Origin: Adiantum capillus-veneris
Taxonomy: Eukaryota; Streptophyta; Polypodiopsida; Polypodiales; Pteridaceae
NCBI GenBank assembly: GCA_014529385.2
Contig: CM043947.1
Location: forward strand, 100,040,036-100,104,035
DNA: 64,000 nt
Direction: 5' to 3'
Position 1 is the first letter of the stretch, and the number at the start of each line of letters is the position of its first letter. Under the pieces are notes generated by a model that was given only the letters and a program-made list of their open reading frames with translations, was not told where the DNA came from and ran no database searches. Shown here one piece after another: positions 1-10,922 of this stretch. A program made the position numbers and the translations under genes.

Positions 1-900
1 GTATTAACTTTGGAGAATGCCAACTGAAATTTTGTGCGCTATACCGCCATTCATCTGACCACATACTGATTGACCATTTCCACCAGTCAGCTACAAGTTT
101 ACAATGCCAGAAAACATGTCTGACCGACTCATCCTTCTTGCATACATTGCATTTCCCATTAGTGAACCCCTTCCTAGACAAGTTAAGAGCAGTAGGGAGC
201 ACTCCAATATAGACTCTCCACAAAAAAAACTTGAATTTAAACTGGTTGGGGATAGACCAATTGTCAGATAGCACTTTGTCCCATCATTTGACTTGCACGT
301 GTAGAGACCACTGTTTATTACATCGTTCAAAAATACATGACTTTGGTAGATGGGGGTTCCACCAATTGGTTGCATATCTAGGCAATAGCCAGTCTCTATG
401 TTTGTCTTGTACATTTGGCTGGCCCATCACTTCCAAGCTGTATACATGTGCTCAAAGTTGATGCCATAACCCTCTCTGATAATTGCCAAGCCTGAATTTT
501 CTCTTGGCAGCAGAAAAAAGTTTCAATTGCAGGTTAGAGTCCATCATTTGATTGATTTGCACTGTCCCTTTTTTGAAAAGGGATAGGGCCGACCTCCTCA
601 TCAGTTATGCAGGTGGAGTTTTAAAGGAAAAGCTCCAAAACAAACTTTCAGCACCTAGTGATTTATCGGTGTATCTAATCCTACCTTTCCCCGATAAATT
701 AAAGCAGGTCTTTTCCAACATCGCACAAGCATATTTGAAACATCAAAACCTGTTTTTATATAAACAACAGTAAACAGTTTGTCCTAGCTAGACATATGCC
801 AAATTCCATGAAAGTAAACCACTATAGAGTTGATCAGTTTCCACAAATAGAGAGACCAATCAGTATCATTATGTAGCAAATTTTTTATCAAGCATTCCCT
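1..900 (-). pseudogene. 3' end of a decayed LINE (zf-RVT region)
   Basis: The minus strand at about 100-158 encodes C-N-V-C, then a short spacer, then H-V-F-W-H-C, the C-x2-C...H-x3-H-C pattern of the zinc-binding domain after the reverse transcriptase in plant non-LTR retrotransposons. A tryptophan-rich segment (W-W-K-W) follows, as expected. Upstream, at 160-800, fragments of the same protein can be read only by crossing several stops and frameshifts, so this is a dead copy. Its 3' end lies outside the window. The assignment rests on the zinc motif; the catalytic reverse transcriptase domain is not recognisable here. Confidence 0.6.
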
Positions 901-1408
901 TCTAGCCAGAAAATGAGCCCTAGCCTCATATTTAAAGGCCCTTGGCCTAAAAAGCAATTACAATGAAAAGTCTTAAAACTCAAAAGCATCTGGTCCAAAA
1001 GCAAAGCCAAAAAGCTGCCAACGTAATTTATGGAAATCTGTACAGCCTGCCATGTCATCAACCACCACAAAACGTGAAAATCCGTACAGCCTACCACGTC
1101 ATCATCCCAACACAATTTTTGGAAATCTGCCACGTCATCGATAGAGTTTTACATATTTTCCTGAGCATAATGCAAGAGAGGTCAGGCAAGCCAGTGAACA
1201 ATTTAATGGCGCCCATTAGGGTTTTCACCATGTATTGCTCACTAATTCTGTCACCTGCCTTCAAGCCTAGCAGCTTTGGGTAGTTGAGCCACGTGGGGTG
1301 GCTTCCCTTCAGCAGTTCTTGTTCTTTCCAGGTCCGCATCCTTGGTAGAGGGAAAAAGCTAAGGTTGTCTCTGATTATTTTAGGCGCCTCTACCAGATAT
1401 ACTAAATA
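900..1408. repeat. Non-coding spacer with a short degenerate repeat
   Basis: No convincing gene. Between about 1019 and 1140 a phrase of the form 'gaaaatc(t/c)gtacagcct(g/a)cca(t/c)gtcatc' occurs twice, with a third shortened copy (aatctgccacgtcatc). Short open frames on both strands here have no recognisable motif and are probably chance. Confidence 0.4.
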
Positions 1409-2519
1409 CTATGGGTATTTAGTTAGCCATGCCTGCCTCCATTTTGACTGAGAGTCCAGAATAAGCTTAACACCTTCTGGTTTGGTGATATTTTCTTCGT
1501 ATAGTGGCACTATCGGCTCCTCTTTGATCCTCTTGTTTACTGTAGCAGCTTCATACTTGAGAAGAGGATATGGGAGAGAGGGTTGTGGCCATTCATGTCG
1601 AACGACATTGGCATCTAATTTCTGAATGGTCATAGACTTCAATATCCTCTGCTCCCACTGCATTGCTTCTTTGGCGGTGTCTTTTATGGCCACTTCTATT
1701 GCCTTTTGTAGATTGTCTTCTTCTTCTTGTGTCAGATCCTGGGGCACTTGGGATGGTCCCACAAGGATGTCCTCTTGCATTGTTGTGTCCACTGGATCTG
1801 ACACATTGTCTATATCAATTCCTTCCATAGCTGCTGGCCTGCGCTCAAGTGTGGCTCTTCAGCCTGCTGTTGGCCTTTTATCTCATCAATCTGCCTTTGA
1901 TATGCTTTCTTTTCCTGTTCAGCTTGATCCCCCATGGTCACTAAAAGGTCGTTCAATTCAGCGTTGGCTTTCTCAGCCTCTTCTAGCTTCCTCTTGGTCT
2001 CTTCATTTTCAGTTTGCATCTTCTTGAGATCCTCGTCTATCTTCTTTTTCAAGGCTGCTAGCTCATCTCTCATGGCCTTGTTCTCATCCTCCAAACGGAT
2101 TTGCATCACTAGGGAGCCCTCGGCCAGCATCAATCTTTGTCTCTTCTCTAGTGTCAACTCCTTTTGGAGTTCCTTCATCTGTTCTTCATACATATATCCT
2201 TCTCTGAAGCAGTGCTAGTTGAGGTCGCGGCTCTGAATCTACCCGGAGATGCCCTTAGCCTCTGGATTGTCTGATCTTTCACTTTTATTTGATCTTTTAG
2301 CTTTATAAATTCTTCTTGGCTGGCCTCATGTTCTAGCTCAGCTTTTTCCTTAGCATTTCTCAAAGTCTCCACTTCTTTGGACTCATCAGCAAGCTGAAGT
2401 GTCAAGTTATCCCTTTCTTTCTCCACATCCGTTAGTGATTTGCTGATTTTATTATACTCCTCATCTGTTCTTTGAAGCTTTTGGTATGCTACCGACTTTG
2501 ACTTTCTAGCTCTTGGCAT
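1409..2519 (-). pseudogene. Coiled-coil C-terminal part of a retroelement gag-like protein
   Basis: Three overlapping minus-strand frames (2519-2175, 2193-1810, 1828-1409) read as one protein broken by frameshifts. The first two are strongly heptad-like and rich in E, K, L and Q, suggesting a coiled coil of roughly 200 residues. The last is acidic, then ends in a segment rich in tryptophan and proline. No protease, RT or zinc knuckle is seen. It continues the protein beginning at 4338 on the same strand. Position downstream of a palindrome-bearing leader like that of the neighbouring Ty3-type element suggests a structural protein of a related, decayed LTR element. Function is inferred only from context. 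Confidence 0.45.
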
Positions 2520-2522
2520 CTT

Positions 2523-3700
2523 TTAGTGCCGCATCCAGATCAACTTGCAGCTTGGCTTGCTTTTGTGTGTTCTCTTGGTCCTGCTTTTGTAGTGTGTCCA
2601 CCTCGGCTTTGATTTGAACTTCATTTGCTTTGAGATTATCACACACAATCTCAGTGGCCATAGACCTTCATCCGAGCCTTGCATCACCTCATCCCAATCA
2701 TTGGCTTGTGATTGTAAATCCATTGTATCTGTGGCCATTTCCTTCAACTCCACCAATCGGGGGCTCATCATATATTCTTTGGGCCTAGTGCTAGACAACT
2801 GAAAAGCTGCATGAGCTGCCTCTTCTCGAGAGTATCCAGCAACTAGTAGATCAAGGAATACTCTATAGTTTTTTTCTTCTCGATCTGGCTTCTCATCTTT
2901 TGGTTCATTTTTTGCCTTTTGCTCTTTCTCTTTGTTCTCCTCTTCCTTGGAGTCTTGTCGCCCATCAGATTTGTTCAACTCCTCAGTTTGTTGGGGTTAA
3001 GGAGGACTAGGAGGAGGTGATGATGGTGGAGGGCTGGATTCTCGGCTTGATGGTGGGGTTGGTTGCTTCTTCTTGAAGTCCCGATCAGCCTTTGTTTTCC
3101 TCTCTCTTTTTGCATTTTCCTACTCTTTCAGCAGTTGTCATCTCACATCATCAACTTCTTCTTCGGTAAAAGGTATGTTTGGGATATTCTCATTTGTAGC
3201 ATCTAAGATCTTGAAATTATTTATATAATCTTCAAAGCGATCCCTTTTAGTCCTTCGAGAAGATCCAGACATAGCCTCAAGTGAGGGCTTCCATAATTGG
3301 CTTAGATCCCCTTTTAGCATCCTCTCAGCTCTGAAACTCTTCATTAGTCTTTCCTAGCCTTGTTGCTTTTTGTGACTTTGTTTCCTTTATTGGCACCTGT
3401 AGAGTTTCTTTCTTCCCCTTCTTGGGCTATGGCGGCTCTTCTCGCATTGTCTCTAAACGGCGCTTCAACCTTGTGGCTACCCTTGGAGCCTTAGAGGCTC
3501 TTCTTCTTTGTCTTCCTTTAGCTTGAGCCAATCATATTGGGAGGGACGTAGAGGCCAATTTTCCTTGGCATGCAATTCTCCATAGATGACTTTGGTTATC
3601 AACTCACCAAGCACAATATAAGTGGGATTTTTGGTCCCCATTTTCACAAGGTTGTCCTAAATGTAAGCGGCATAGTTTATCTCCCTCGGGCGGCTCTTCT
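2523..3700 (-). pseudogene. Charged central part of the same gag-like protein
   Basis: Minus-strand frames at 2978-2523 and 3344-3138 encode a lysine/glutamate-rich low-complexity stretch followed by a segment with 'YSREEAAHAAF'. Stops separate the frames, and 3345-3730 is open only in short pieces with basic composition. No known domain is recognised. It is listed because it lies between two better supported parts of the same broken ORF and shares their orientation. Confidence 0.35.
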
Positions 3701-3732
3701 GCATCGCCCAAGTGAAAGTGGTGGCAATAGCT

Positions 3733-4338
3733 CTAGGTGGCATTCTGTGGCCGCTTAGTACACATGTGGAAGTATTGATTGTATAATTGTCTCATGATGG
3801 CCACCTTCGGGTTTGCAATATCTTCAAATGTATAGTTATTTTTCTTCTCTGAGTAGACCTTAATGTCATCCCACCTCTTAGTCACACTGTCTCCTTTGTT
3901 AGAGAGGTCAAGTGCTGCTGTCATCACCTTCTCTGTGATGAAAATCATTGTATTAGGCTTGCCTTGCAGATCTCTAACTCTGGCTATGCCGTCCTCTTTG
4001 ATTGTGGTGACAAATTCCCACACTGTTTTAACATCAATCCCTGCTGGCAAGGCTTCAAAGTAATTGTGTAGATCCACTGTCTCCAAGTAGTCCCCCATCT
4101 TGCTCTTGACAAATTCATTGAGCTCTTGAGGGATCATGGGTAGCTCCACTGCATTTTTCTCCGGATCTTTAAACACTCCTTGGTAGATTCTCAGATCATT
4201 GGTTTCTAGTAGGTCATCTTGAATCCAAGTGCTTGTGGGCTTCAGGGTTCCCTTTGGGATAACAAAAGGCTCCACTTCTTCTAAGTAGTCCTTGATAGTC
4301 ATCCTCTTCTTCTTTGCAGGAGATTTTGTGGCTGCCAT
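3733..4338 (-). pseudogene. N-terminal part of retroelement gag-like protein
   Basis: A 201-codon open frame starts at an ATG at 4338 with a lysine-rich N-terminus (MAATKSPAKKKR) and continues as a mixed helical domain with conserved-looking tryptophans and aromatic residues (for example YNQYFHMC near its end). I do not recognise a named family. It is the first ORF after a 1-kb leader containing palindromic tandem repeats, the same arrangement as the Ty3-type element at 7.4-21.4 kb, which suggests a gag-like first ORF. It could alternatively be an unrelated plant transposon ORF. The downstream reading is broken, so it is unlikely to be functional. Confidence 0.45.
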
Positions 4339-4399
4339 GGATCCTGTTGCACTCAGTAGTCCAAAGTTAGCGTCTTTTACAGATTAGCTGATAAACTTA

Positions 4400-5400
4400 G
4401 TTCTGACTACCCAAATGACTTGAAAATTGAAATAAGAACTCAAAAGGGACTAGGGAAGCCATGCATGTGCCCACAATAGGTTTTTTCTTGAAAAATAAGC
4501 ATGTAGACATCCTACGCATAGTATGTCTACTTCCTATGATTTTGATGAAACTTGACATGCTTGTGGCCCTTGACCGTGCAACTTGGCTATGTACTTGGAA
4601 TTTGGTTTGGACATCAAAAAAGTACAATTTTGAGCAGATTTAGGCTTTTGGCTCACAAAATGGGTAGGATGTCCTATATGGATGGGCAAATGATATCCAA
4701 TTGGATTGAAATTTGATATATAGGCTTCTTATACCATGTAAAAGACTCCCATGATGTCAATTCTTGCACAGAAGGTCAATATGACCCTGGAGACATCCTA
4801 TGCGTAGGATGTCTCTTTTCTCAAAATGACTTGATTTTAGTTCTGTGGGTAGCCCTTAGCATGTACAACATGGCCCTGTTCTTAGATTTTGATTTGGATA
4901 AGTATTGGTGTTGCTAGGAGCATGTTTAGTGTTTTTAGGCTCAGAAAAGTGCATCTTTGAGGTTTTGGGGGCCAAATGTGATGGGTCTGGCTTGAAATTT
5001 GATATATAAGCTTGTGAAGATGTTATAAAGATATGTGGAACTCAAAAACACAAGCTGGAGGTCAAATAGGGCATTTAGACATCCTACACATAGGATGTCT
5101 ATTTCACTTATTTTCATATCTGACTCCACAGTTAGCTTGGCAAGTATATTGTGCAAGTTTCATGTGATTTGGACTAGTTTTGGTAGGTCTATGACCCTTT
5201 ATTGCCTCTATGCTCTGACTTTCCGTTTTTTTAATGCATATGAGGTCAAATCTTGTCCAAATGTGATGAAACTTGATGGCTAGTATGTATAGGCTATGTA
5301 GAAGTTGTGTATGAGGTGAGATATTGAGTTTGGCTTGCAAAAAAGGCCCTGAGATATTCTACGCGTACGATGTCTTCTGATGAATTCTTTTGGAGAAGTG
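4400..5400 (-). repeat. Leader region with four ~280-bp repeats, each holding a palindrome
   Basis: Imperfect palindromes of the type GTAGACATCCTACG/CGTAGGATGTCTAC occur at 4503-4530, 4790-4815, 5076-5101 and 5351-5377, spaced 287, 286 and 275 bp. The intervals between them share diverged phrases such as 'gaaatttgatatata(g/a)gcttcttat' and 'gtggaactcaaa'. The block lies between the gag-like ORF (4338) and a possible LTR edge (5786), where a retroelement leader would be. The same palindrome recurs at 18976-19821. Confidence 0.65.
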
Positions 5401-5785
5401 CTACTAGTATATGCCCTTAGCCCCCATGAGTCCCCATTAAGCCTTGTTTCAATAAAAAAGTAAAAAAGATAGATAGAAACTCCCTGTTTGGCTTTCAGAG
5501 CCTCTGAGTCGTTTTCTAACTCTTGGAGTGGATGAAATTTCTTGATGTTAGTCTCCATAGCTTCATGGTTCCTTGGGAAACCTTGCCATATGGTTTTTGT
5601 TGGCTTTGGCTTCTCTGGAGCTCCGTTTGGCGATTTGTCGCTCTGGAAGCACCCGTGGTTGCGTTTGCATGCCGTCGATGACTTGTCACGGTCTACCACC
5701 ATAGGACTTGGTTTTTGATGGTCTAGGCAAGCTGCTCGTGATGTTTGGTGGCAAACGGACATCCGGTTTGGCCGTGAGAGCCAGT

Positions 5786-7220
5786 TGTTGACGCTTTGTG
5801 TGTCCGATGCCGTTTCTGAAGCTTGGTCTCGCTTCGGGTCGCCTTATGGCCATGTGGGCTATATAGCCTTGTAGAGAATGTCGAGATGCTCCTACCCATG
5901 AGTTTTGGTAGCATTTGGGCGACTTTCCACCGATTTACCACTTGGTGGCCTCTTGCAGGGCTCTAGAAGTTAGGGTTTTTCCCGTTGGTTTTATGTCTCC
6001 TTTGTGCATTCAAGATTGGTCTCCTCCGCTAGGGTAAACCCCCTATGAAGCCTTATTGCTATTGGGTTAGCCGTTAGGTGGCTACCTCTAGCTGTAGGTC
6101 TCTACTGCTCGTTCCCCGTGTGAACCCTACACTAGTTTTCACGATAAAACATCAAACATACGCAAAAAGCTCAAGGTACTGAGCCAACCTCTCATATCTC
6201 AAGCCTTCCGGGTGGTCGTGCGCGTCGTAGAAGCAGCTGGAAGTCTGGTTTGTTCTAGGTGGCTAGAGCTCTCTCTCAAGAAGGAATAGTAGAAATGAGC
6301 TCTAAGTGAAGTGAAAAGATCTTATAATGGGGGTTCCCGGACCACTTCTATGAAATTTGACATGTGCTCCTCACTTCTTGTGAGATGTGGTTTAGGCTCA
6401 AAAAGTTCTTGATTTGGACTCAGTTTGCCCAGTTTTCGACAAACTTGACGTTTCGGTCAAAATCTGGCCAAAACACACCTCCCGCTACATTCACATAATT
6501 GCACCCCCATTGTACCATAGGTTTTCCTATAGTCACTGATTATCCGCATATTTTTTATTTTCCATTACGATCGTATTTCCATTACTAATTTTTTGAAGTT
6601 TTTATGCCGATAATTAGTAAAATTAAAAAGAAAATAGCAAAATAAACCCAAAAAATCCCCAAAAATCACAATAACTCAGGAACATCACCGCAAAACACTA
6701 TGTACACTCACATGCAATTTTTATGGCGAGATTTCTCTGTTTTACCAATATTTTGCCCGAAAAATGGCTATTTTTACATATATACACACACCTAGAGGCT
6801 TAATTTGGCGTTTGGCCCCATATACTTGTAGATTCATGCTGTATAAGGACATATGTACTTAGGTTAGTCCAAAAAAATTCACAATCAAACGAAAACCCTT
6901 CAAAATAGTCAAAAAACATGCCCTTTTTTTCTCTTTTCACCTTCATTGGGTCCACATTCTCACAAAACACTATGTACACTCACATAAAATTTTTATGGCC
7001 GGATTCCTCTGTTTTACCAATATTTTGCCCGAAAAATGGCTATTTTTACATATATACACACACACCTAGAGGCCTAATTTGGCCTTATATACTTGTAGAT
7101 TTGTGCTATATAAAGGCATATGTACTTAGGTTAGTCCAAATTTTTCTGCAATCAAACTAGAACCCTTAAAAATAGTCGAAAAACATGCCCTTTTTTTCTC
7201 TTTTCACCTTCATTGGGTCC
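5786..7220 (-). other. Possible LTR or LTR-derived sequence (weak)
   Basis: On the plus strand a TGTTGACG edge occurs at 5786, mirroring the TGTTGG edge of the LTR at 20505. Immediately left of it lies a possible primer-site start (minus strand TGGCTCTC...). To the right the sequence is AT-rich and non-coding, and a purine run (GGGGGGAGGAA, minus strand) lies near 7240. I could not find a matching second LTR in the window, and the sequence does not resemble the 20505-21432 LTR. Boundaries are therefore guesses. Confidence 0.25.
6691..7220. repeat. Tandem duplication, ~270-bp unit, two copies
   Basis: A block beginning 'caaaacactatgtacactca' at 6691 is repeated at 6963. The block's end phrase 'catgcccttttttt' followed by 'cacCTTCATTGGGTCC' occurs at 6918 and 7184. 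The copies differ by scattered substitutions and small indels. No coding capacity is evident. Confidence 0.75.
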
Positions 7221-7438
7221 GCATTGAGAATTCCTCCCCCCGTCATAGTCGGAGTCCTCCTGGACAACAAGGTATCGCCTCGGGGTATGTGTAGTGCATG
7301 GGTTAAAAATTGTGCTAATGTGCGGCCTTGTAATGTGGCCCTATTTGCTGCATACTCAGTCAATGCATGGAAAAATTAATGCTGTGCGAGAGGAGGGAAT
7401 AAGCAAGATGCTTATTGGCATTCGAAGTCGAAGTTTTC

Positions 7439-7995
7439 CTATTTGTTGTTGATTGGGTTGGCAGTGTTTCTTTGCAAGTAAAGTTGTAACTTTACAGCTC
7501 TTTGTTTGATCGTCTTCTTTGCAAAAGTTGCTTGGGTTGCCGCTACTGTCGATATGGCCGTGGTTGTTTCCGTGGATGGAAGTGTCATTTTCGTTGTAGC
7601 TATAATCTTGTTCTCTGTTAATTTCCCTTTGGAGTTTTGTTGTGGAGGCTTTGTAGGTTTATTGCCTCGTCCTTGGTCGTCATTGCTGTTCTGCTGATCG
7701 ACACCCACATAGATCGATTTGCCGGTTTCATATGTAGTGAGTGTCTGGCTGCTGGTGTTGCTTGTACTGAAGGGATTTCTTGTTGCTTTGGTTTGGGGAT
7801 CCAAATGCGTGTCGCATTTAAGTGGTTACTGAGCATTCTCTTCGGGATCCATATCTTTTTTATTCCCTTGGTTGTTGGTTTAACTGTGTTCTTCTGTTGA
7901 CTTCTGCTGTTGTATTGTGGTTTGTATGCCAGGTTGCCTCTATCCTTCCGTACCCCTACTTGTTTTTCGCGTGTTGCTAACCTTGATCTATTCAC
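7439..7995 (-). pseudogene. Basic tail following the second protease-like ORF
   Basis: Minus-strand frames at 7995-7618 and 7804-7439 encode lysine-, serine- and threonine-rich sequence with two copies of a W-I-P-K phrase (KIWIPKR and RIWIPKP). They continue from the protease-like ORF above, with frameshifts between. No enzyme motif is visible. The W-I-P-K phrase is also seen in plant retroelement proteins, but I cannot name the family, and this part may be only the decayed C-terminus of the downstream ORF. Confidence 0.35.
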
Positions 7996-8690
7996 TGTGG
8001 GGTCTGTGTTGTCTTATTTTTGTAGTGAACATGGTGGCAGTTCCCTTGTTGTTCTCCATGGGTATTTTGTGCTTTATTGGCACCCATCCCTTTTGTTCTT
8101 TACCCAGTGATGGTGGTGCTATTATCTGGTTCTTCCGGGTTGTCAGAGCAAAGGCTACCACCTGTTGTTCTTGTGCATGTTGAATTTTGACTGTATCCAA
8201 ATTCCAATCTATCTGCACATTATACTCTTTCTGCCAAGGTTGTCCCAACAACATGGGGTGTAGTGTGCTCGCATCCTCAACCACATAAAACTTGTGGGGA
8301 TAAACATATTTATGTATTTGTACATGCAATATTGTCCAACCCAATGTTCTTAGCGAATGTGATGTACTACTTTCCAGCACTTGTTGAGTAGGATGTAGTT
8401 GATCTTCGAGCTTGAGCTGTTTATATGATTTGTAAGAGATCAGATTTGCTTGAGCTCTGAAATCAAGCAATGCCATCGATTCAACTTGATTGCTACCCAC
8501 TTTGACTGCAATTATTGGTTCCCCTGTGTCTTCACCAAAGTTCGTTAATCGAATAGCATTTATTCGCAACGGTGATCCACTTTGTTGTTGTTGTCGTAGA
8601 AGCCTTCTTTTTGCAATGCGTTCTTTTGCTTCTCCTTGTGCTTCTTCTCGTACCCTCTATTTCTCCTTCATCCATTGTTTTTCTTGATGG
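7988..8690 (-). pseudogene. Second retropepsin-like domain, downstream of integrase
   Basis: The frame 8569-7988 reads 'SMALLDFRAQANLIS' (active-site region on plus 8449-8472) and later 'HPMLLGQPW', which fits the D-[ST]-G-A...hhLG-x(P/R) framework of retropepsin-like proteases. The catalytic S-G after the aspartate is replaced by F-R, compatible with one inserted T and one lost G, so the active site is broken. It follows the integrase C-terminal region on the same strand. The element already has a protease between gag and RT, so this is an extra, post-integrase copy or the start of a second, unrelated retroelement fused here. Confidence 0.5.
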
Positions 8691-8699
8691 ATTTGTTGA

Positions 8700-10088
8700 A
8701 GCATATCATGTGTTAGTGGTAAATGATACTTTTTTAACCGACACCCACTAATCCAATTTGGCATTTCTTCTCCTGCCAATGTAGCAAGTTTGACAGCTCC
8801 ACTTTGTGGTAAGTCACTAATGACAAACGGTCCCATCCCTCGCTTTTTAAGTTTTTTGGCGTGTGCTTCAAAATATAAAAAAGTACATAATCACCCGTTT
8901 TGAACTCTTTCGTATGCACATGGTTGTCAAAAAACTCATTTTGTCTTCTCTTTTTAGCATAGATCGAAGCTACAGTTCGCAGTCAAAGTTCATCTAGCGT
9001 TTCAAGATCATCTATTCTTGATGAGATCTCATGGCCTATCCATTCTAAGGGTTTCGCTATCGTAGACTTGGAACTAAAAACTCTATGGGTAATATAGCAT
9101 TTAGACCAAACACCATGTTGTACAGTGTTGTTCCAATAGATGTTTTATAAGCTACCCGGTATGCCCATAGTGTTGAGTGTAATTGTTGATCCCAGTCGGT
9201 CCTTGGCTCTGATACAATTTTAGTCAAAACAGTGCATAGTGTTTTATTTGTGGCCTCAGCTTGTCCATTTGCTTGTGGATGATATGGAGCAGATTTTCTA
9301 TGTATGACCATGAATTCCTCTAGCAGATATTCAATGACTTCATTAAGAAAATGTGTTCCTCAATCACTGAAAATTTCTATTGGTAATCCATATCGTATAA
9401 AGACATTCTCATACAAAAATTGTGCAGTGGTTCTTGTGTTTGCTTTTTGTGTTGCTTTGGCTTCAGTCCATTTTGTGAGATAGTCCGTAGCCACAATGAT
9501 ATATTGGGTATGGGTGTGATATGCAGGGGGTGAAATAGGCCCCACAAGATCAATTTCCCATTTTGCAAATGCCCGTGCTCCCATCATTGGCCGTAGTGGC
9601 ATCTCATCTCTCTTTATCAGCACCTTAGTGAACTAACGTACATCACAACGTTTTACAAACTCCTCAGCATCCATGTGCAATGTAGACCACCATATTCCTG
9701 CGGTTACGACAATTTTTTCCGTCTTATCGCCTGAAAAATGGCCTCCACTTATTCCTTCATGTGCGTGTTCTAGATTCAGCAGGTATTCACTTTCACTTGC
9801 AGAGATTCTAAGTTGATTGTCCTTTCCTCTCTTGTAGAGTTGATTTCCAATTAAATTAAAGTCTCGATCCTCCCACTCTATAGCCTTTTTTCGCGCTTTT
9901 GTTATGTTTTTAGGAAATGTCCTTGTTGTTAAGAAATCAATGATATATTGACTCCATGCAGGTGCAATGGTTACCTGAAACAATGTCGCGGGATCCACCG
10001 ATCGTTTGGCACTGCATATAGTACAATTAGTAACATAAGCAAGTGTGTTAGCATACATAGTTGGCCAATAAACTCCTAAGTGTTTCAA
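8700..10088 (-). pseudogene. Ty3-type integrase (zinc finger, core, C-terminal part)
   Basis: Integrase inserts the element's cDNA into the host genome. In minus-strand order, 10088-9633 carries an H-H-C-type zinc region (AHEGISGGHFSG..., FVKRC). The core follows at 9623-9360 (WEIDLVGPI, ATDYLTKWTEA), then the segment with the third catalytic acidic residue at 9311-9057 (SAPYHPQANGQAEATN). The C-terminal region with 'FKTGDYVLF' is at 8919-8734. A TGA occupies the expected arginine codon in the D-x-G-T-H motif near 9362, the final Cys of the zinc region reads R, and several frames are broken. An additional C-x2-C-like segment (GVYWPTM...CTIC) precedes the normal linker near 10040-10080. Confidence 0.8.
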
Positions 10089-10368
10089 TCTTTAGTGTGT
10101 TTTCATTGTTGAACAATGAAATGCACAATCTTGGATGTGTGCTTCTTCAAGATAACACTCGAATTCCTCTGGATTTATACATAATCATAGAATTTGTTCC
10201 AAGCCTAGATGGTACAGTCGTCCTGCAATCAACTGAAATTTTTTTGTTTGTCAAAATGTTTGTTGTTTGGATTGATCTTCCTTGTTATCAAATCTACCTC
10301 CAAAGGAAAGAATGCTAACAATTTCCTGAGACCATTTGGGTATCATTTCAATATTGAAAAGATAAGCA

Positions 10369-10704
10369 TCAGGTATGATCATCTACTCCTTCAGGAGCTT
10401 CCCCGTTTTGTAGCCTTGAAAGATGATCCACCCGTAGATGAGTTTTACCTTTTCTTACTACCACTGTGAAGTCAAACCCCAGCAATATAATAAACCACCG
10501 TACAATTCTCCCAGTATTGCATGGTTTATTTACTAGATACAAAAGAGCTTGATGATCTGTGAAGAACACAAATTTGTTTGCAAGCAAGTAATGCCGAAAT
10601 TTCCTTACAGCATAAATCACTCCTAATCCCTCTCTTTCAGTGGTAATGTAGTTCTTTTCTGCACTATTTAGCTGTCGGCTCGCATAACAAACTGGGAAAT
10701 CCAT
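10369..10704 (-). pseudogene. Ty3-type RNase H, distal part
   Basis: Removes the RNA strand during reverse transcription. The 111-codon frame contains 'FPVCYASRQLNSAEKNY', 'REGLGVIYAVRKFRHYL' and 'FTDHQALLYL', the classical plant Ty3 RNase H signatures, and ends in 'HLSRLQNG'. Its first part (GSILAQPGD) lies upstream at about 10930, separated by a 206-bp inserted element. The two halves are in the same frame once 215 bp are discounted, so the insertion alone split them. Confidence 0.85.
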
Positions 10705-10716
10705 TGTTCCGTCTCT

Positions 10717-10922
10717 CCGGGGCAGTCACTTATCAAAAGACCCCTATATCACGTGCGTTCAAGAGGTAATTAATAATACCCGAATGTACATACTATAATT
10801 ACACTGTGAGCCTATTTAAAAAACCCCCACCCCCCTCTGTATGTATACATTTTGGTCTTTTAATAATCCTCTCTGGTTAACTCACGTGATATCATACACA
10901 TTCTAAAAAGTGACCGCCCGGG
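10717..10922. mobile_element. 206-bp MITE with 9-bp target duplication (Mutator-like)
   Basis: The ends are inverted repeats: CCGGGGCAGTCACTT at 10717-10731 and AAGTGACCGCCCGGG at 10908-10922 (13 of 15 positions pair). The motif ATATCACGTG also occurs inverted just inside both ends. Flanks 10708-10716 (TCCGTCTCT) and 10923-10931 (TCTGTCTCC) look like a 9-bp duplication with one change in each copy. Frame arithmetic in the interrupted RNase H gene (206 + 9 = 215) supports exactly 9 bp, the duplication length of the Mutator superfamily. The interior has no coding capacity. Confidence 0.75.

Noticed and set aside
5786-7220. Pairing this segment with the LTR at 20505-21432 as the 3' LTR of the same element
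   Set aside because: Beyond the TGTTG edge the two sequences do not align by eye, and promoter and polyadenylation landmarks do not correspond.
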